DNA of 7,478 bases. It comes from an uncultured Parafilimonas sp. Lineage in GTDB: Bacteria; Bacteroidota; Bacteroidia; Chitinophagales; Chitinophagaceae. The stretch is from positions 1-7,478 of the forward strand of contig CALAGJ010000071.1 of the NCBI GenBank assembly GCA_937892395.1, read 5' to 3'. This document shows positions 6,804 through 7,478 of the stretch, one piece after another. Every line of letters begins with the position of its first letter. Positions within the stretch are counted from its first letter, which is position 1. The translations under genes and the position numbers were made by a program. The notes under the pieces are model-generated. The model was not told the DNA's origin. It was given only the letters and a program-made list of their open reading frames with translations, and searched no databases.

Positions 6804-7478
6804 ATGAGTAAAAGAATTGCGTCGGATGTATTGATTATTGGCGGTGGTATCGCCGGAATTGTGACAGCGGTTGAGCTGTTACGTGCCGGTAAGAAGGTGG
6901 CATTGGTCGATCGTGACACGCCGGATCGGTTTGGTGGGCTTGCACTCTGGGCCTTTGGCGGTATGGCCTTAGTAGGCACTCCTTTGCAAGCAACGATGAA
7001 GATTCCTGATAGTCCTGAAATTGCGCTGCGCGATTGGGTGCGTTTTGGGGAGCTGAATCCCAGTGATACATGGTCGATGCAGTGGGCAAAATATTATGTC
7101 GAAAACTCACGCAGCGAAGTGTACGACTGGTTAAAAAATGAAGGCATCAAGTTTATGCCAGCGGTGAACTGGGTTGAGCGAGGAATGCAGGGCGATGGTA
7201 ATAGCGTGCCTCGCTATCATGTGGTGTGGGGAACATCGCGTGAGCTGGTGCGCTGTATGGTAGAGGCCATGAATCGCGCAAATAACGATGGTCGGCTCAC
7301 GCTTTTGCATCAACACCGTGTGACGCAATTAGAGCAAACGGCAGGGCGAGTGACGGGTGCTATTGCGGTGAATGAAACAAACGGTGAAGACGTTCACTTT
7401 GTTGCTAATGAAGTCGTGCTGGCGATGGGTGGCATCAATGGCAGTCACGAGGAATGTCGAAAAAATTGGCCTCAAGAT
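6804..7478 (+). CDS. FAD-binding dehydrogenase, COG3573 / ketosteroid dehydrogenase-like flavoprotein (3' part beyond window)
   Basis: I translated this frame by hand; it is open for 225 codons from the ATG at 6804 to the right edge. A strong Shine-Dalgarno site, AGGAAGG, lies 4 to 7 nt upstream of that ATG. The N-terminus is a Rossmann FAD-binding site: GGGIAG (13-18) after the first strand and acidic D36 at the end of the second strand (VALVDRD). FGGLALWAFGGM (43-54), WAKYYVENSRSE (94-105), GIKFMPAVNWVERG (114-127), GNSVPRYHVVWGT (132-144) and VVLAMGG (204-210) follow the order seen in the predicted FAD-dependent oxidoreductases of COG3573, related to the fumarate reductase / 3-ketosteroid dehydrogenase flavoprotein superfamily. 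Members are about 550 residues, so less than half is visible and the active site is not. The substrate is unknown. It is cytoplasmic, with no signal peptide. A divergent AraC-type gene start suggests inducible control. Codon choice is G+C-richer than the genes to the left. Confidence 0.87.
   Translation, partial: MSKRIASDVLIIGGGIAGIVTAVELLRAGKKVALVDRDTPDRFGGLALWAFGGMALVGTPLQATMKIPDSPEIALRDWVRFGELNPSDTWSMQWAKYYVENSRSEVYDWLKNEGIKFMPAVNWVERGMQGDGNSVPRYHVVWGTSRELVRCMVEAMNRANNDGRLTLLHQHRVTQLEQTAGRVTGAIAVNETNGEDVHFVANEVVLAMGGINGSHEECRKNWPQD

Noticed and set aside
6737..7328. Minus-strand open frames opposite the dehydrogenase
   Set aside because: They have low-complexity, His/Pro/Arg-rich translations with no family resemblance and lie opposite a clear FAD-dehydrogenase frame; they are shadows of it.

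Overview
The window joins two unlike pieces of DNA. Positions 1 to about 6600 are AT-rich and look like a Bacteroidota genome, probably Chitinophagaceae or a relative. The reasons are secreted glycoside hydrolases typical of that phylum, weak Shine-Dalgarno sites, short intergenic gaps on one strand, and one candidate Bacteroidota-type promoter. From about 6600 to 7478 the composition becomes clearly richer in G+C, Shine-Dalgarno sites are strong, and the proteins (an AraC-family regulator N-terminus and a COG3573-like FAD dehydrogenase) look proteobacterial, most likely gammaproteobacterial.

Layout of the Bacteroidota part, all on the minus strand and read from high to low coordinates: a GH31 glycosidase whose natural 5' end is missing; an intact secreted GH29 alpha-L-fucosidase; a second GH29 gene that is a pseudogene with a large internal deletion, frameshifts and stops; a fumarylacetoacetate hydrolase (FAH) family enzyme; an L-fucose/L-rhamnose mutarotase family protein; and the first 390 codons of a GH3 beta-glycosidase that runs off the left edge. 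This fits part of a fucosylated-glycan utilisation locus. The hydrolases would release L-fucose and neighbouring sugars outside the cytoplasm. The mutarotase and the FAH-family enzyme match the first and last steps of the non-phosphorylated (fuconate) route of L-fucose breakdown. The middle steps, the transporter and SusC/D-type proteins are not in the window.

Layout of the right part: the start of an AraC-family regulator (minus strand) and a divergent FAD-binding dehydrogenase (plus strand, cut by the window end), separated by about 51 bp carrying a 7-bp perfect inverted repeat. The AraC start is fused in frame to the GH31 body, giving one 708-codon reading frame. The most economical explanation is a chimeric assembly; a real recombination event is the less likely alternative. 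I see no convincing new biological system. The points most worth checking are the chimeric junction, the decayed GH29 paralogue, and the link between fucosidases and the fuconate route.
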